NCBI GenBank assembly: GCA_902569115.1
Contig: CACFTI010000004.1
Location: 1-64,000, forward strand
Length of the DNA: 64,000 bases
Source of the DNA: an uncultured Verrucomicrobiota bacterium
GTDB taxonomy: Bacteria > Verrucomicrobiota > Verrucomicrobiia > Opitutales > Seribacteraceae
Reading direction: 5' to 3'
Under the pieces are notes generated by a model. It saw only the letters and a program-made list of their open reading frames with translations. It had not been told where the DNA came from and ran no database searches. Both the position numbers and the translations under genes were made by a program. The number at the start of each line of letters is the position of its first letter. Position 1 is the stretch's first letter. Positions 51,401 to 59,370 of this stretch are shown here, in pieces.

Positions 51401-51831
51401 GGCCCCCACTTTCGGAATTCTTTTTTCATAGACCAAGTACCCAGAGGGGTTTGGGCAAAGTCCGGAGCCAGTTTCCAAAATCGATCATCCACTCCAAGCA
51501 CCTGCACATTTGAAACCTGTACCGATCCATCTGGTGTGGTGATCATTCCGCGAGAAAGAGCAATGGGAGCAACCACTGCCTGCTCGTCGCCCAGTTTAGC
51601 AAACACACGATTGGCTAAATCCTCTTCGAAAAAACCATCCGGTGAAAGCAGTGCAATGTCTCCCTTACCAATTCGGGTCTCAGCCAAATTTTGAAGGGTT
51701 GAGCGGACAGAATCACCAACCGTGAGGGCACCGGTTAAGACCAGGGAACACATGGCAGCGGCCAACACAATTCCCAAATTATGTCTGCGGAAAAAAAGTA
51801 AGTTTCTTCCTATTACCTTCCAAAGATTCAT
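48460..51831 (-). CDS. Large FtsX-family ABC transporter permease (duplicated)
   Basis: A 1123-residue permease with two FtsX modules and a total of about ten membrane helices. The N-terminal helix is about 18-38 and is followed by a long periplasmic region. The first FtsX triplet (about 545-680) has FTFSMEQRSGQIGLLRALGWKTG; two extra helices come at about 720-770; a further periplasmic domain precedes the C-terminal triplet (FERSHEFALFEALGFRLSR). This layout is that of YbbP-like/AcrB-unrelated lipid or lipoprotein extruders rather than LolC. Its ATG shares bases with the ATPase stop (TAATG). Substrate probably an apolar product of the operon or a lipoprotein; not determinable. Confidence 0.9.
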   Translation of the reverse strand: MNLWKVIGRNLLFFRRHNLGIVLAAAMCSLVLTGALTVGDSVRSTLQNLAETRIGKGDIALLSPDGFFEEDLANRVFAKLGDEQAVVAPIALSRGMITTPDGSVQVSNVQVLGVDDRFWKLAPDFAQTPLGTWSMKKEFRKWGPKVFFVNERLNNRLKRVVGDRLILRMEEPSLFSRDAPLSGERDNKFVTMNEEFGGVIPSDGFGHFGLQGNQNEPLTVFVSLQSLQKKLFRSIDEVSGSTTFANFLLMGVSGKGEIALAGAKEAMDESWKLADAGIEIKNLEDSNKWSIRTRQVFLSDGLTNKARALSSESAGVLTYLVNAIETQSEANESKLIPYSMMSAVEPGKVGFMNDGWKDNEIALNQWAADDLNVSLGDPVSLSFYTVGERRKLIESSRKFVLKKILPMPSPVAGEEESEWTPRFPGLSDAESCGEWDTGIPIVHKVRDRDEEYWDNYRGTPKGFVSLRAGQEMWGNRWGSVTGVRIDKGEYSSDELANRLRENLKAEDAGLVLRSLRSDAEQSVESPVDFGQLFMGFSFFVIAAILAITGLLFTFSMEQRSGQIGLLRALGWKTGKIRFVFWIEGLSAAIIGSAMGVLLASIYGKVILDLLSGKWSGAVAGARFEYDASFTSIVIGSASSACICFLAMIWSTRKLLAREPRELLQSGNYGVQGDNTLAVFKSWHKWVGLIFLTGSFCLAWAVGLTSNLASMTFFGAGSMLLIGGLLLFRARLGRAVDKESVMINLSQFDRRNLSRRSGRALVTVGSMAAGVFLVVSTGAFRKSPEESPENFKSGTGGFSYWGETASPIYDDLNGNEAIELFDLNRSLLAATKVVPLRIREGDDASCLNLNKALRPKIYGVKPADFSGRFEFSEGNWTTLNKVLDGNVVPALVDQNTMMWALKMGLGDRIQFTDGEGKPFDIELIGAFKGSMLQGALFINEEDFLDKFSQQGGYRSFMLSGKTEDAKHLAEHLEDRLLQHGVDFRESTEKLAELQKVENTYLSIFQGLGGLGMLIATFGLALVVVRNLFERSHEFALFEALGFRLSRIRKSATREHLQLALWGIFIGSISAIFGIAPALLGQVLEKPSIVFLWFLFALVLLAFFWVYLAVFLTLRKSKLHLLKNE

Positions 51832-52523
51832 TATCTTTCCTGCCTCAAACTTCCCTCATCCAGGCGGTAAGCTTGCTTCATTTCACTGGCACTTACCCCA
51901 GAATGAGTAACCATGACTAAAGTCAGTTTCTTCTCTTCATTCAATTTTGTAAGTAAATCGATAAGATGTTCAGAATTTTTTCTATCAAGTGCACCAGTAG
52001 GCTCATCAGCTAGGAGTACGGATGGTTGATTAATCAGGGAACGGGCTACGGCCACCCTTTGCCTCTCGCCTCCGGAAATTTGACCGGGAAAATGTGCAGT
52101 GCGGTGACCAAGCCCCACCTCCTCCAAAAGTTGATTCGCCCGGTCTTTTAATTGCCCGGAGGCCTTTTCGTTAAAACCAGCCAACCCCGGAAGCATTACA
52201 TTCTCAAGAACAGTGCAGGCAGGAAGTAGATGATGCGCCTGGAATACAAAACCCACAGTCTGGTTTCGGTATTTGGATACTTCCCCTTCCGATAACGCCG
52301 CAAGATCTTTCTGATCGACCACGATTCTGCCCTCACTTGGTTTATCAAGCAGACCAATCACATTAAGTAGGGTACTCTTGCCGGAGCCGGATGGCCCGAC
52401 AATGGCTACCGAACTGCCCTCCTCGACTGCAAGATCAACATTCTGAAAAACATGCACTGTTTCCTCTCCACTTGGAGATGGGAAGGATTTGGACAGGTTG
52501 GAAATTTCAATCATCTTATTCAT
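51831..52523 (-). CDS. ABC transporter ATP-binding protein (LolD/YbbA type)
   Basis: A 230-residue ATPase: Walker A VGPSGSGKSTLLN, Q-loop FVFQAHHLLPACTVLENV, signature ISGGERQRVAVARSL, Walker B VLLADEPTGALDRK, H-loop MVTHS. It energises the 1123-residue permease, whose start overlaps its stop (TAATG), and lies 10 nt after the ligase gene. LolD/YbbA-like ATPases pair with FtsX-type permeases. Confidence 0.95.
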   Translation of the reverse strand: MNKMIEISNLSKSFPSPSGEETVHVFQNVDLAVEEGSSVAIVGPSGSGKSTLLNVIGLLDKPSEGRIVVDQKDLAALSEGEVSKYRNQTVGFVFQAHHLLPACTVLENVMLPGLAGFNEKASGQLKDRANQLLEEVGLGHRTAHFPGQISGGERQRVAVARSLINQPSVLLADEPTGALDRKNSEHLIDLLTKLNEEKKLTLVMVTHSGVSASEMKQAYRLDEGSLRQER

Positions 52524-52533
52524 TTTAAAAAAT

Positions 52534-53820
52534 TTAGTTTTGGCCGGGCTTGATCCAACGCCTTGCTTTCATTTCGTGTCGGGGCAGAGTTCCGCTTGCC
52601 ACAATCTCCACAGGAATACGTAAGGAAAATGATTCCTGCAACGAAGCTTCCAGTACGGCCCTGATCTCTTGATCACACTCAACTTTAATCTTGGCTTCGA
52701 GCATGGAATCACGATTTTCAATAATCACTTGATATTCTTTAATTTCTGCAAAACGGGCCAGCACCGCATCAACAGCCGAAGGATACAAGTTTACACCTCT
52801 TACCACCACCATATCGTCCGTACGTCCGAGAATTCCACCCACAAGATCAAAAGTGGGTAGCCCCATTTCATCAAGACCCGCATACCCCTTTACCAAATCG
52901 CCCGTACGGTACCGAAAGACCGGGCAACCTACCCTTCCAAGTGTGGTCAAAACTAATTCTCCCTGCTTTCCCTCTTTTACTGGTTCAAGAGTTTGCGGAT
53001 CAATCACCTCTGCAAAATAGCTGTCGAGAATAACCCGTAAACCACCCTCTCCACCGGGAGTTTCATAGGCAACCGGTCCAACTTCAGTCATACCATAGTG
53101 ATCGTGGATTCGGATATCATTACCCCAAGCCGAGCAAATCCGGTCTCTTAGTGCCGGCAAGCTTCCACCTGTTTCGCCAGCCACAATGATGGATTTAAGT
53201 CCATGCCCTTTCAGATCGATTTCGAATTCATCGGCAAAACTAGTTAAACGCATGGCATACGTTGGGGTGCAGAACAAATGTTCCGCTTTTTGTTGCAAGA
53301 TACCATGCAATCTCTGCTCTGTGCTCTGCCCACCTGCCGGTATGCAAACACAGCCCCTTTGAGTAGCCGCTTCATACGCAGTCCAAAAGCCAAGAAAAGG
53401 CCCGAACGAGAAAGCAAAAAAACAACGGTCTTCTGGGGAAACTTGAGCTGCTTCCAGCACCCGATCCCAATTACCCAGCATCCAACGCCAATCCTCCATT
53501 GTATCCAGCCAAGCCATCGGTTTGCCTTGTGTGCCACTCGTCTGATTAAATTTTTTATACTCTGAAAGCGAAAAGGTCAGGTTGGTCCCATAAGGTGAAT
53601 TCTTTTCCCGGTCTTTAGCTAAATCATCTTTAGTAGTAAAGGGACAGACACTTATAAAATCGTCGAACGAACCCCAATCATCTAATGATTTAAGTGCAGA
53701 AAAATGCTCTTGTTGAAATCGGTTAGACTGTGAAACTTGGATTAGATTATTCTTAAAATCTGCCCAACGCTTATGCTCCCACCTATCGGCCACATCTCGG
53801 TCACCGGAGGAAACTGTCAT
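52534..53820 (-). CDS. AMP-forming acyl/aryl-CoA ligase-like protein (PaaK family)
   Basis: A 428-residue adenylating enzyme of the phenylacetate-CoA-ligase type. P-loop TSGTQGKP (94-101), substrate-binding LFCTPTYAMRL, A4/A5 motif HDHYGMTEVGP (about 243-253), GELVLTTLGRVGCPVFRYRTGD (A7) and hinge GRTDDMVVVRGVNLYPSAVD (A8). It activates a carboxylic acid to an acyl-AMP and usually to a CoA thioester. In this operon a chorismate-lyase-like gene could supply an aromatic acid. It follows the DMT-like gene by 18 nt. Confidence 0.9.
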   Translation of the reverse strand: MTVSSGDRDVADRWEHKRWADFKNNLIQVSQSNRFQQEHFSALKSLDDWGSFDDFISVCPFTTKDDLAKDREKNSPYGTNLTFSLSEYKKFNQTSGTQGKPMAWLDTMEDWRWMLGNWDRVLEAAQVSPEDRCFFAFSFGPFLGFWTAYEAATQRGCVCIPAGGQSTEQRLHGILQQKAEHLFCTPTYAMRLTSFADEFEIDLKGHGLKSIIVAGETGGSLPALRDRICSAWGNDIRIHDHYGMTEVGPVAYETPGGEGGLRVILDSYFAEVIDPQTLEPVKEGKQGELVLTTLGRVGCPVFRYRTGDLVKGYAGLDEMGLPTFDLVGGILGRTDDMVVVRGVNLYPSAVDAVLARFAEIKEYQVIIENRDSMLEAKIKVECDQEIRAVLEASLQESFSLRIPVEIVASGTLPRHEMKARRWIKPGQN

Positions 53821-53838
53821 CCCTTCAATATGGATAGT

Positions 53839-54354
53839 TTACGACTTGGATGCCTCGGCAGCAGGCGGCACTTTCGGAGGTTTCGGGGCATGTTTAGTCG
53901 CAAGGTAGCCACCCAAAGCCGCCAGGCTGATACCAAGTATAAAAGGTAGTTTGACATGTGGCCAGTTGCCTTCCTTCGTCGTACTTACGATTGCATTAAC
54001 AATCGGTGCACCGGCAAAGATCACCGACATGATTACTGGCACATAGGCGGGAGATGGCATTTTACCAAAGGCCAATAGCACACCCAATGCCCCGATTGCA
54101 CCCAAGGTTCCGGCGATCAAAGACCACTGCCAACCCTTGGTTGGAAATGTCCAGAAAGCTACATTACCGCCCTTAAGTTTCAAAATGATCAAAGGGGCAA
54201 CAACGGCCGTCAGGAAATAGGCCAAGCCCACCCAAAGAAAAGCCATAATTCGGCCATTTTCCTTGTCTCCCATGTTACTTGATCCGATATGCATGCAGAC
54301 CCCGTAGGTTCCCCAGCAGATGACAGTCAAAAAAGCGTATTGTAAATATTGCAT
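53839..54354 (-). CDS. Small multi-pass membrane protein (DMT/EamA-like half)
   Basis: A 171-residue protein with five predicted membrane helices (for example YLQYAFLTVICWGTYGVCMHIG, ENGRIMAFLWVGLAYFLTAVVAPLIIL, SLIAGTLGAIGALGVLLAFGK, YVPVIMSVIFAGAPIVNAIVS, KLPFILGISLAALGGYLAT) and a Pro/Lys tail. It resembles half of a drug/metabolite transporter, which would work as a dimer. It lies inside the operon between thioesterase and ligase genes and could export an intermediate or product; the substrate is unknown. Confidence 0.8.
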   Translation of the reverse strand: MQYLQYAFLTVICWGTYGVCMHIGSSNMGDKENGRIMAFLWVGLAYFLTAVVAPLIILKLKGGNVAFWTFPTKGWQWSLIAGTLGAIGALGVLLAFGKMPSPAYVPVIMSVIFAGAPIVNAIVSTTKEGNWPHVKLPFILGISLAALGGYLATKHAPKPPKVPPAAEASKS

Positions 54355-54427
54355 AAGTATAGGTTTAGTTATCTTCTATATTCATGCAATGCATTGATTA
54401 AGTCCACGCTGAAACTGCATCAAAATA

Positions 54428-54850
54428 TTATTTGATTTTCGACTTTACCACTTCGGGGATCATGATCGGGGCCATGGAGCCACTTGCCGGATCAAACCTT
54501 ACACAGGCCGCAACCACTTCGCCAACCGCTGCCTTCACTCGCTCGCCATTCTCATCTTTCCAAAATTGAAAGGCATAGGAAATGGAACGGTCTCGAATCT
54601 CGGTAATAATTAATTTTACCTCCACTTCCTCTTCAAAACGCAAAGGGCGCTTAAAGCGGCACGAAGTTTTCACCCGGGGCCAACCGAAACGGCCATTTTC
54701 ATCTTCCATGTCCACAGAGAGACCAAGGCTGCGCAGAAACTCATGTTCGCAAATTTCCATCCAACGATAGAAATTGGTGAAGTGCATGATTCCGGCTAAA
54801 TCGGTCTCGGAAAATTCTACGCGTCGGGTAATCGAAAATTCAGTGGTCAT
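54428..54850 (-). CDS. Acyl-CoA thioesterase (4-hydroxybenzoyl-CoA thioesterase hotdog family)
   Basis: A 140-residue single hotdog protein starting at ATG 54850 (MTTEFSITRRVEFSETDLAG). The open frame reaches 54979, but that overlaps the glycosyltransferase gene by more than 100 nt and adds no conserved sequence. Motif FSETDLAGIMHFTNFYRWMEICEHEFLRSLG (cited in parts) carries the catalytic Asp of the YbgC/4HBT group. It hydrolyses acyl- or aryl-CoA thioesters. Placed 10 nt after the glycosyltransferase gene within the long operon. Confidence 0.9.
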   Translation of the reverse strand: MTTEFSITRRVEFSETDLAGIMHFTNFYRWMEICEHEFLRSLGLSVDMEDENGRFGWPRVKTSCRFKRPLRFEEEVEVKLIITEIRDRSISYAFQFWKDENGERVKAAVGEVVAACVRFDPASGSMAPIMIPEVVKSKIK

Positions 54851-54860
54851 AGTTGTAAAA

Positions 54861-56159
54861 TTATTCTTGGTTAACAGGAGATGGGGAAGACACATTATCG
54901 ACCAATCTCTTCGCCAGCTTTTCATTGGCATATTGTTCCAAAACGGCCTCGTGTGCCTGTATGCCAATATCCCTGGCACCTTGCGGGTCAGATAACATAT
55001 CGTCCAGTGTCTCGGTTAATTTTCCGGAAATTGAAGGGTCGTAGAGTTTTCCTCCCTTGGTGGATTCAATTATTTCCGGGAACGCTCCAGAATCAGGTAA
55101 AACAACTGGTGTGCCCGCGAGCATGGCTTCCACAACATATAAACCGAATGCTTCAGGGTAGCGGGCGGGCACAGAAAAGACTGTAAGGTTTTTGAGGAAT
55201 TCCAGTTTTTCTTCCCTGCTTACATTCGGGGAGATCGAAAAGTGTTTATCAAGCCCTGCCCGGGATAATTTACTTCTTTGCTCTTCCACAAAAGGCTCAT
55301 CTTCATCGGTCATACCGCCCGCAATTTTTAAAGAAAGATTTTCGTGATTACCCGTGTCCTTGAGCTCAATAAATGCATCAACGAGTATATCCAGTCCCTT
55401 AAGTGGGCAAAGCCTTGCCAGGTACCCCAATGATGGAGATGAAGGTGCGTTTTCGGAGGGTGGAATCCCCTCAGTGGTAATGCCATTAGGATGATGCTTA
55501 ATCTTAGATGGTTTTAAGGAAAGACGTTCGGCCATCAAATCTCCAAAATATTTACTTGGAGCAATGCAACCATCGAGCAAGGCAACGTCTTGGGAGAGAA
55601 GTTTCCATGCTTCCACCCGATATTCAGGAAGTAAGGAATCAAGGAAAGAATCTTCTCCCTGTAAAAACCCAAAGACAGGAATATTGAGCTCTCGCTTAAG
55701 GACTTTACCAATACCAGCGAGCATGATGGTAGATAGAAAAAGAATATCGGGACTACCCTGCTCTTTGAACCAAGTAAGCACTTTATTCACTTCCTTGACC
55801 AGCGGCCCATCCTCACCCCGAAAAGTGGATAAAGTGATTTCCCCCAAATCCTTACTGGAAGTCATACCACTTCGAGCAGCTGCCTTGCGAAGTAGCCACT
55901 TGCTGTCAAAGGCTTTGTCTATCCATTGAGGGGTGTGTCGAAAGAGTGAGAATTTGTGCTGCAAATAAACATTGATCCCGCCAAAGAAAATTGGTTGATC
56001 CGGGCTGGCATCTTCCTCATCCAAAAAATGAGGAAGGTAGGTGGGCAGCATGGTAACATCATGACCAAGAGCAATTAATTGACGGGCAAGCGAGTTATCC
56101 CGCATGCATACTCCACAGTAGTAGTTACCCGTTCCGGGCGTTAGAAAAGCAAGCTTCAC
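54861..56159 (-). CDS. Glycosyltransferase family 4
   Basis: A 432-residue GT-B enzyme starting with GTG that overlaps the stop of the FAD oxidoreductase gene (GTGA). N-terminal acceptor domain with LTPGTGNYYCGVCMRDNSLA, central FGFLQGEDSFLDSLLP, HHPNGI; C-terminal donor domain with LGYLARLCPLKGLDILVDAF and the EX7E motif YPEAFGLYVVEAMLAGTPVV. It retains the configuration of the donor sugar. The acceptor is unknown. A glycosylation step fits a secondary-metabolite or glycolipid pathway. Confidence 0.92.
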   Translation of the reverse strand: MKLAFLTPGTGNYYCGVCMRDNSLARQLIALGHDVTMLPTYLPHFLDEEDASPDQPIFFGGINVYLQHKFSLFRHTPQWIDKAFDSKWLLRKAAARSGMTSSKDLGEITLSTFRGEDGPLVKEVNKVLTWFKEQGSPDILFLSTIMLAGIGKVLKRELNIPVFGFLQGEDSFLDSLLPEYRVEAWKLLSQDVALLDGCIAPSKYFGDLMAERLSLKPSKIKHHPNGITTEGIPPSENAPSSPSLGYLARLCPLKGLDILVDAFIELKDTGNHENLSLKIAGGMTDEDEPFVEEQRSKLSRAGLDKHFSISPNVSREEKLEFLKNLTVFSVPARYPEAFGLYVVEAMLAGTPVVLPDSGAFPEIIESTKGGKLYDPSISGKLTETLDDMLSDPQGARDIGIQAHEAVLEQYANEKLAKRLVDNVSSPSPVNQE

Positions 56160-57427
56160 GAAGAAGCGTGAGCAAGTCCGTGTTCGACAGGTTCTGGCAG
56201 TTCAGCAAGGTCGGACATGGCATCAAAAAGTTCCTTAAAATCCTGATCATCCACATTGCCAACTAAACAGTCTGTAAGAGCAGATCGAAGATGGTCACCT
56301 CTTTTCACTAGATCTCCAAAACTAAATTCCTTGTCGTAAAAAGCATAAACAATTTTTCTCATCGTTTCGATGGAAGACTGCATGCGTTTCCCGTAATTTT
56401 CAAAAGAGGAGGATTTGATCGGTTGTCCCTGCTGTATTACCTTATCAATCTCATCTGCGAGCATGACTCCACTTTTCAGGGCCAGAAAAACTCCTGACGA
56501 AAACACGGGGTCAAGAAAGCCGAGGGCATCTCCAGCGAGTACAAGCCCGTCAATTGAGCAGTATTTATTTCGATAGGAATATTCTCCGGTGGTTCTATAT
56601 TCACCGGTCTGATCACCCTCCGCAAGATGTTCTTTAATCCACTGGTTATTCTGTACTTCCCGTTGGAAAATTTCCGCATGATCTTTGGTGGAACCATCAA
56701 ATAAATAATCACGCTCAGCGACAATCCCGACGCTGACCATATCCCCACTTAACGGGATGTACCAAAACCAGCCTTTATTTGGAAGATAAGCAACCGTGGT
56801 TGCACCCTCGTCTAGACCGGGATCACGCTTAGCTCCTTTGTAGTAGGTCCAAAGAGCGACCTTTTTAAGCTCAGGATCCCGAACCATCCAGTTTTCCTTA
56901 TGAGCCGCAAAACAGTCCCTCCCGGATGCATCCACCACGATTGGGGCTTTCAGCTCCAGTTCTCCTAAATCTTTGGAAACAACTTTGACACCTTCCACTT
57001 GATCATTTTCCGATTTGATAAGTTTCTTCGCTTTGGTCTCCTCCATGACTGCAGCACCATTTGACCGAGCCTTGTCCATGATCATTTTGTCAAACTCGGA
57101 GCGCCAAACCTGCCAAGTTGTAGAAGATGGATGATCAAAGTGTTGAAAGAAATAAAAGGGTTGGGAAAGAAAGCCATCCTGCCTAACGAATTGAACACAG
57201 TATTTTCTCGGGTTGGCTGACTCCATTAGGGTGTCCACCAGCCCAAGTCTTTCCAGTGGGAAATAGCAAAAGGGCATTAATGATTCCCCCACATGATAAC
57301 GGGGAAATTTTTCTTTTTCCACGATGAGAACATCATGCCCTTTTTCCGCAAGCAAGGCTGCGGTAGTGGAGCCAGCCGGTCCACCACCCACAACTATTGC
57401 ATCATAGTTATTTTTTAAAGAAATCAT
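56156..57427 (-). CDS. FAD-dependent oxidoreductase of the halogenase / geranylgeranyl-reductase superfamily
   Basis: A 423-residue flavoprotein. FAD-binding VVGGGPAGSTTAALLAEKGH (12-31), then FPRYHVGESLMP, WRSEFDKMIMDKA, VVDASGRD and a second FAD motif LVLAGDALGFLDPVFSSGVFLAL. Residues 220-225 are WFWYIP, the WxWxIP motif characteristic of flavin-dependent halogenases. The group also contains reductases and hydroxylases, and the catalytic Lys cannot be assigned by eye, so halogenation is only a possibility. It heads the thioesterase/GT part of the operon; the UbiC-like gene precedes it by 54 nt. Confidence 0.85.
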   Translation of the reverse strand: MISLKNNYDAIVVGGGPAGSTTAALLAEKGHDVLIVEKEKFPRYHVGESLMPFCYFPLERLGLVDTLMESANPRKYCVQFVRQDGFLSQPFYFFQHFDHPSSTTWQVWRSEFDKMIMDKARSNGAAVMEETKAKKLIKSENDQVEGVKVVSKDLGELELKAPIVVDASGRDCFAAHKENWMVRDPELKKVALWTYYKGAKRDPGLDEGATTVAYLPNKGWFWYIPLSGDMVSVGIVAERDYLFDGSTKDHAEIFQREVQNNQWIKEHLAEGDQTGEYRTTGEYSYRNKYCSIDGLVLAGDALGFLDPVFSSGVFLALKSGVMLADEIDKVIQQGQPIKSSSFENYGKRMQSSIETMRKIVYAFYDKEFSFGDLVKRGDHLRSALTDCLVGNVDDQDFKELFDAMSDLAELPEPVEHGLAHASS

Positions 57428-57481
57428 GATTACTAATATTCAATTAACTTTGCATTGGTTCTCAAGCGAGTTTTGATGCGC

Positions 57482-58024
57482 TCATGCCGGTAATATTTCA
57501 ACAATGCGGGCAATGACTTGCTGATTCAACCCGGTAATTTGATTACTTCTACCATAGAGATGGTCAGATTCCACTTCTGAAAATGCTTCCACGATCGGCC
57601 CATCCGGCACAACTCTCAGAAAACCACGGGGGGTGCTACCGTAGGGAATTTGGTATTCATTTAAAATTCCTCCAAGGGGTTGCTGGGCTTCTATAATTTT
57701 TTTACGAACTTCTTCGGGTAAGGCATCCAAATTAATCTCAATCGCTCCATACTCTGTTACCTTGCCTGTTTCCTTGGATTCCAGAATTACTTCACGAAAA
57801 TATTTTTTCCCACTATTTGAACTACGGATGGCTTTTACTCGTTGTTCCGATTCGTGAAAAGCCTCAAGTCTAGATGTCATATCTCCTTCATGTACAAGAA
57901 GGGATTGGAAAGGTTCAGGAAGATCCGATGCTTCCACCTGCTCGTAATTAAGCTTCGGGAGGCCGCGGGCACTTCTCATGAAACTCAATGGGTATAAAAT
58001 GTCTGGGTAAGTGGCTGTATTCAT
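57482..58024 (-). CDS. Chorismate-lyase-like (UbiC-fold) protein
   Basis: A 180-residue protein starting at ATG 58024 (the open frame extends to 58075 but overlaps the radical SAM gene). The pattern FQSLLVHEGDMTSRLEAFHE ... YFREVILES ... EYGAIEINLDALPEEVRK ... QPLGGILNEY follows chorismate pyruvate-lyase: LL..MT..LE near the start, an Arg-containing central strand and a PLG..L segment. Chorismate lyase makes 4-hydroxybenzoate plus pyruvate. Not all active-site residues can be checked by eye, so a UbiC-like lipid or aromatic-binding role remains possible. It lies 8 nt after the HemN-like gene. Confidence 0.68.
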   Translation of the reverse strand: MNTATYPDILYPLSFMRSARGLPKLNYEQVEASDLPEPFQSLLVHEGDMTSRLEAFHESEQRVKAIRSSNSGKKYFREVILESKETGKVTEYGAIEINLDALPEEVRKKIIEAQQPLGGILNEYQIPYGSTPRGFLRVVPDGPIVEAFSEVESDHLYGRSNQITGLNQQVIARIVEILPA

Positions 58025-58032
58025 CTTAGTAA

Positions 58033-59370
58033 TCAGACATATTTTGTATACTGATGTTGCGGCAAAAAGAAGCAATGTAACATGGAATCAATCCTTAAAA
58101 GCGCATCCCGAGTAAGCATTAAATCACCCTCCTCCTCGTAAAGATCGCCCGCGTTCTTCCAGTCGGTAAATATTGCACTAAATCTTTCTTTAATATCAAC
58201 ACCAAACTTATCCGAAAAATATGCAGGACTGACTCGTCCAAGTTTCCACTGAAGAATGAACTCCCGGACAAATCTTTCATCTTCCGTGGTGAGGAGTGCT
58301 CTACGGACAGCACTGGTAGTTTCTTCCTGGGTCTCACAATACTGATCAAAGTGGGTCTGATTCTGATAATGGATACCGCCCAGATGTCCAAAAGAAGCAA
58401 CACCCAAGGCAACCATATCAGCCCCAGCCCAGAGTCGGTCGCGATAAATGAACTTGGTATTTTGAGGATCCTTGACTGCGGTGTATGCGCTGGTAACCGT
58501 GTACCCTGCTTTTTCAAGAGCCTCATACGCCTGTGTAACCCATCTGCGCTTGGTCGGCCAGTCTGCGACGGGAGCTGTCAGCTTACCTTGGTCCTTCATT
58601 GATTTGAAAATGGTGGTATTAAAGGGCACCTCCATTTGATAAATTGTTATACAATCGGGTGATATCTCCAAAACTTTTTCGATACACTCAGTCCAATTGT
58701 CATCCGTCTCCTCAAGCATGCCTGCGATAAGATCGATATTGATGTTTTGAAAACCAAGATTTCGTGCATGTTCGTAGGCCCGGAAAACTTCCTCAGAGCG
58801 GTGTGCCCGTCCGTTAGTCTCCAGAATATGATCATTAAAATTTTCGATCCCAAGACTTAATCGAGTAACTCCAAAATTTTTGATCACCTCGAGTTTCTTC
58901 TCCGATAGAGTACCCGGTTCACACTCGAAGGTGACTTCCTCCGCCTCATCCCATGGAATGACCGCTTTCATACGGTCAGTAAGCTCGGTAAGTTGCTGAG
59001 CAGAAAGGTAAGAAGGGGTTCCTCCTCCAAAATATACAAACTTTGGTTTCCGGCCGGCAATGTAAGGTGAATTGGCGTATGCTTCCAGTTCGCGAATTGT
59101 TGCGTCCATATAGCGACGAACATCCTGAGAGTTTTTATCGGTGTACACTCGGAAGTAACAGAAATGACAACGCTTCCGGCAAAACGGAACATGATAATAA
59201 ATACCGAGCGGAGATGTTCCGGGGGTGGGGCTGTTAAGCATCGACTCCACCATCGGAACCTCCTCTTCTTTCCAAAATGAAAACGGCGGATAATTGGAAA
59301 CGAAATAATTTCCGGGTTTTGTCTCCGCCTTGGTTTCCTTATCCGGTTTAATTATTGTATCAGCACTCAT
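58033..59370 (-). CDS. HemN/HutW-like radical SAM enzyme
   Basis: A 445-residue radical SAM protein of the coproporphyrinogen-III-oxidase-like family. Cluster motif CRKRCHFCYF with Cys64, Cys68 and Cys71; GGGTPSYLS (SAM ribose), FECEPGTLSEKKL, GVTRLSLGIENFNDHILETNGRAH and DLIAGMLEETDDNW. A HemN-C domain is present (FVREFILQWKLGRV...). Its N-terminus (about 30 residues, NYFVSNYPPFSFWKEEE) and its place in a biosynthetic operon argue for a HemN-like secondary-metabolism enzyme (methylation, cyclopropanation or C-C chemistry) rather than haem synthesis. Overlaps the PQQ-like gene by 4 nt. Confidence 0.9.
   Translation of the reverse strand: MSADTIIKPDKETKAETKPGNYFVSNYPPFSFWKEEEVPMVESMLNSPTPGTSPLGIYYHVPFCRKRCHFCYFRVYTDKNSQDVRRYMDATIRELEAYANSPYIAGRKPKFVYFGGGTPSYLSAQQLTELTDRMKAVIPWDEAEEVTFECEPGTLSEKKLEVIKNFGVTRLSLGIENFNDHILETNGRAHRSEEVFRAYEHARNLGFQNINIDLIAGMLEETDDNWTECIEKVLEISPDCITIYQMEVPFNTTIFKSMKDQGKLTAPVADWPTKRRWVTQAYEALEKAGYTVTSAYTAVKDPQNTKFIYRDRLWAGADMVALGVASFGHLGGIHYQNQTHFDQYCETQEETTSAVRRALLTTEDERFVREFILQWKLGRVSPAYFSDKFGVDIKERFSAIFTDWKNAGDLYEEEGDLMLTRDALLRIDSMLHCFFLPQHQYTKYV

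Noticed and set aside
48460-51831. Macrolide exporter MacB
   Set aside because: The permease is a 1123-residue duplicated FtsX protein with a separate ATPase; MacB is a single ATPase-permease fusion of about 650 residues with an adjacent MacA adaptor, which is not present.
54851-54979. Longer N-terminus for the hotdog thioesterase
   Set aside because: The extra 43 residues overlap the glycosyltransferase gene and have no hotdog-like sequence; the domain begins at MTTEFSITRRVEFSETD (54850).
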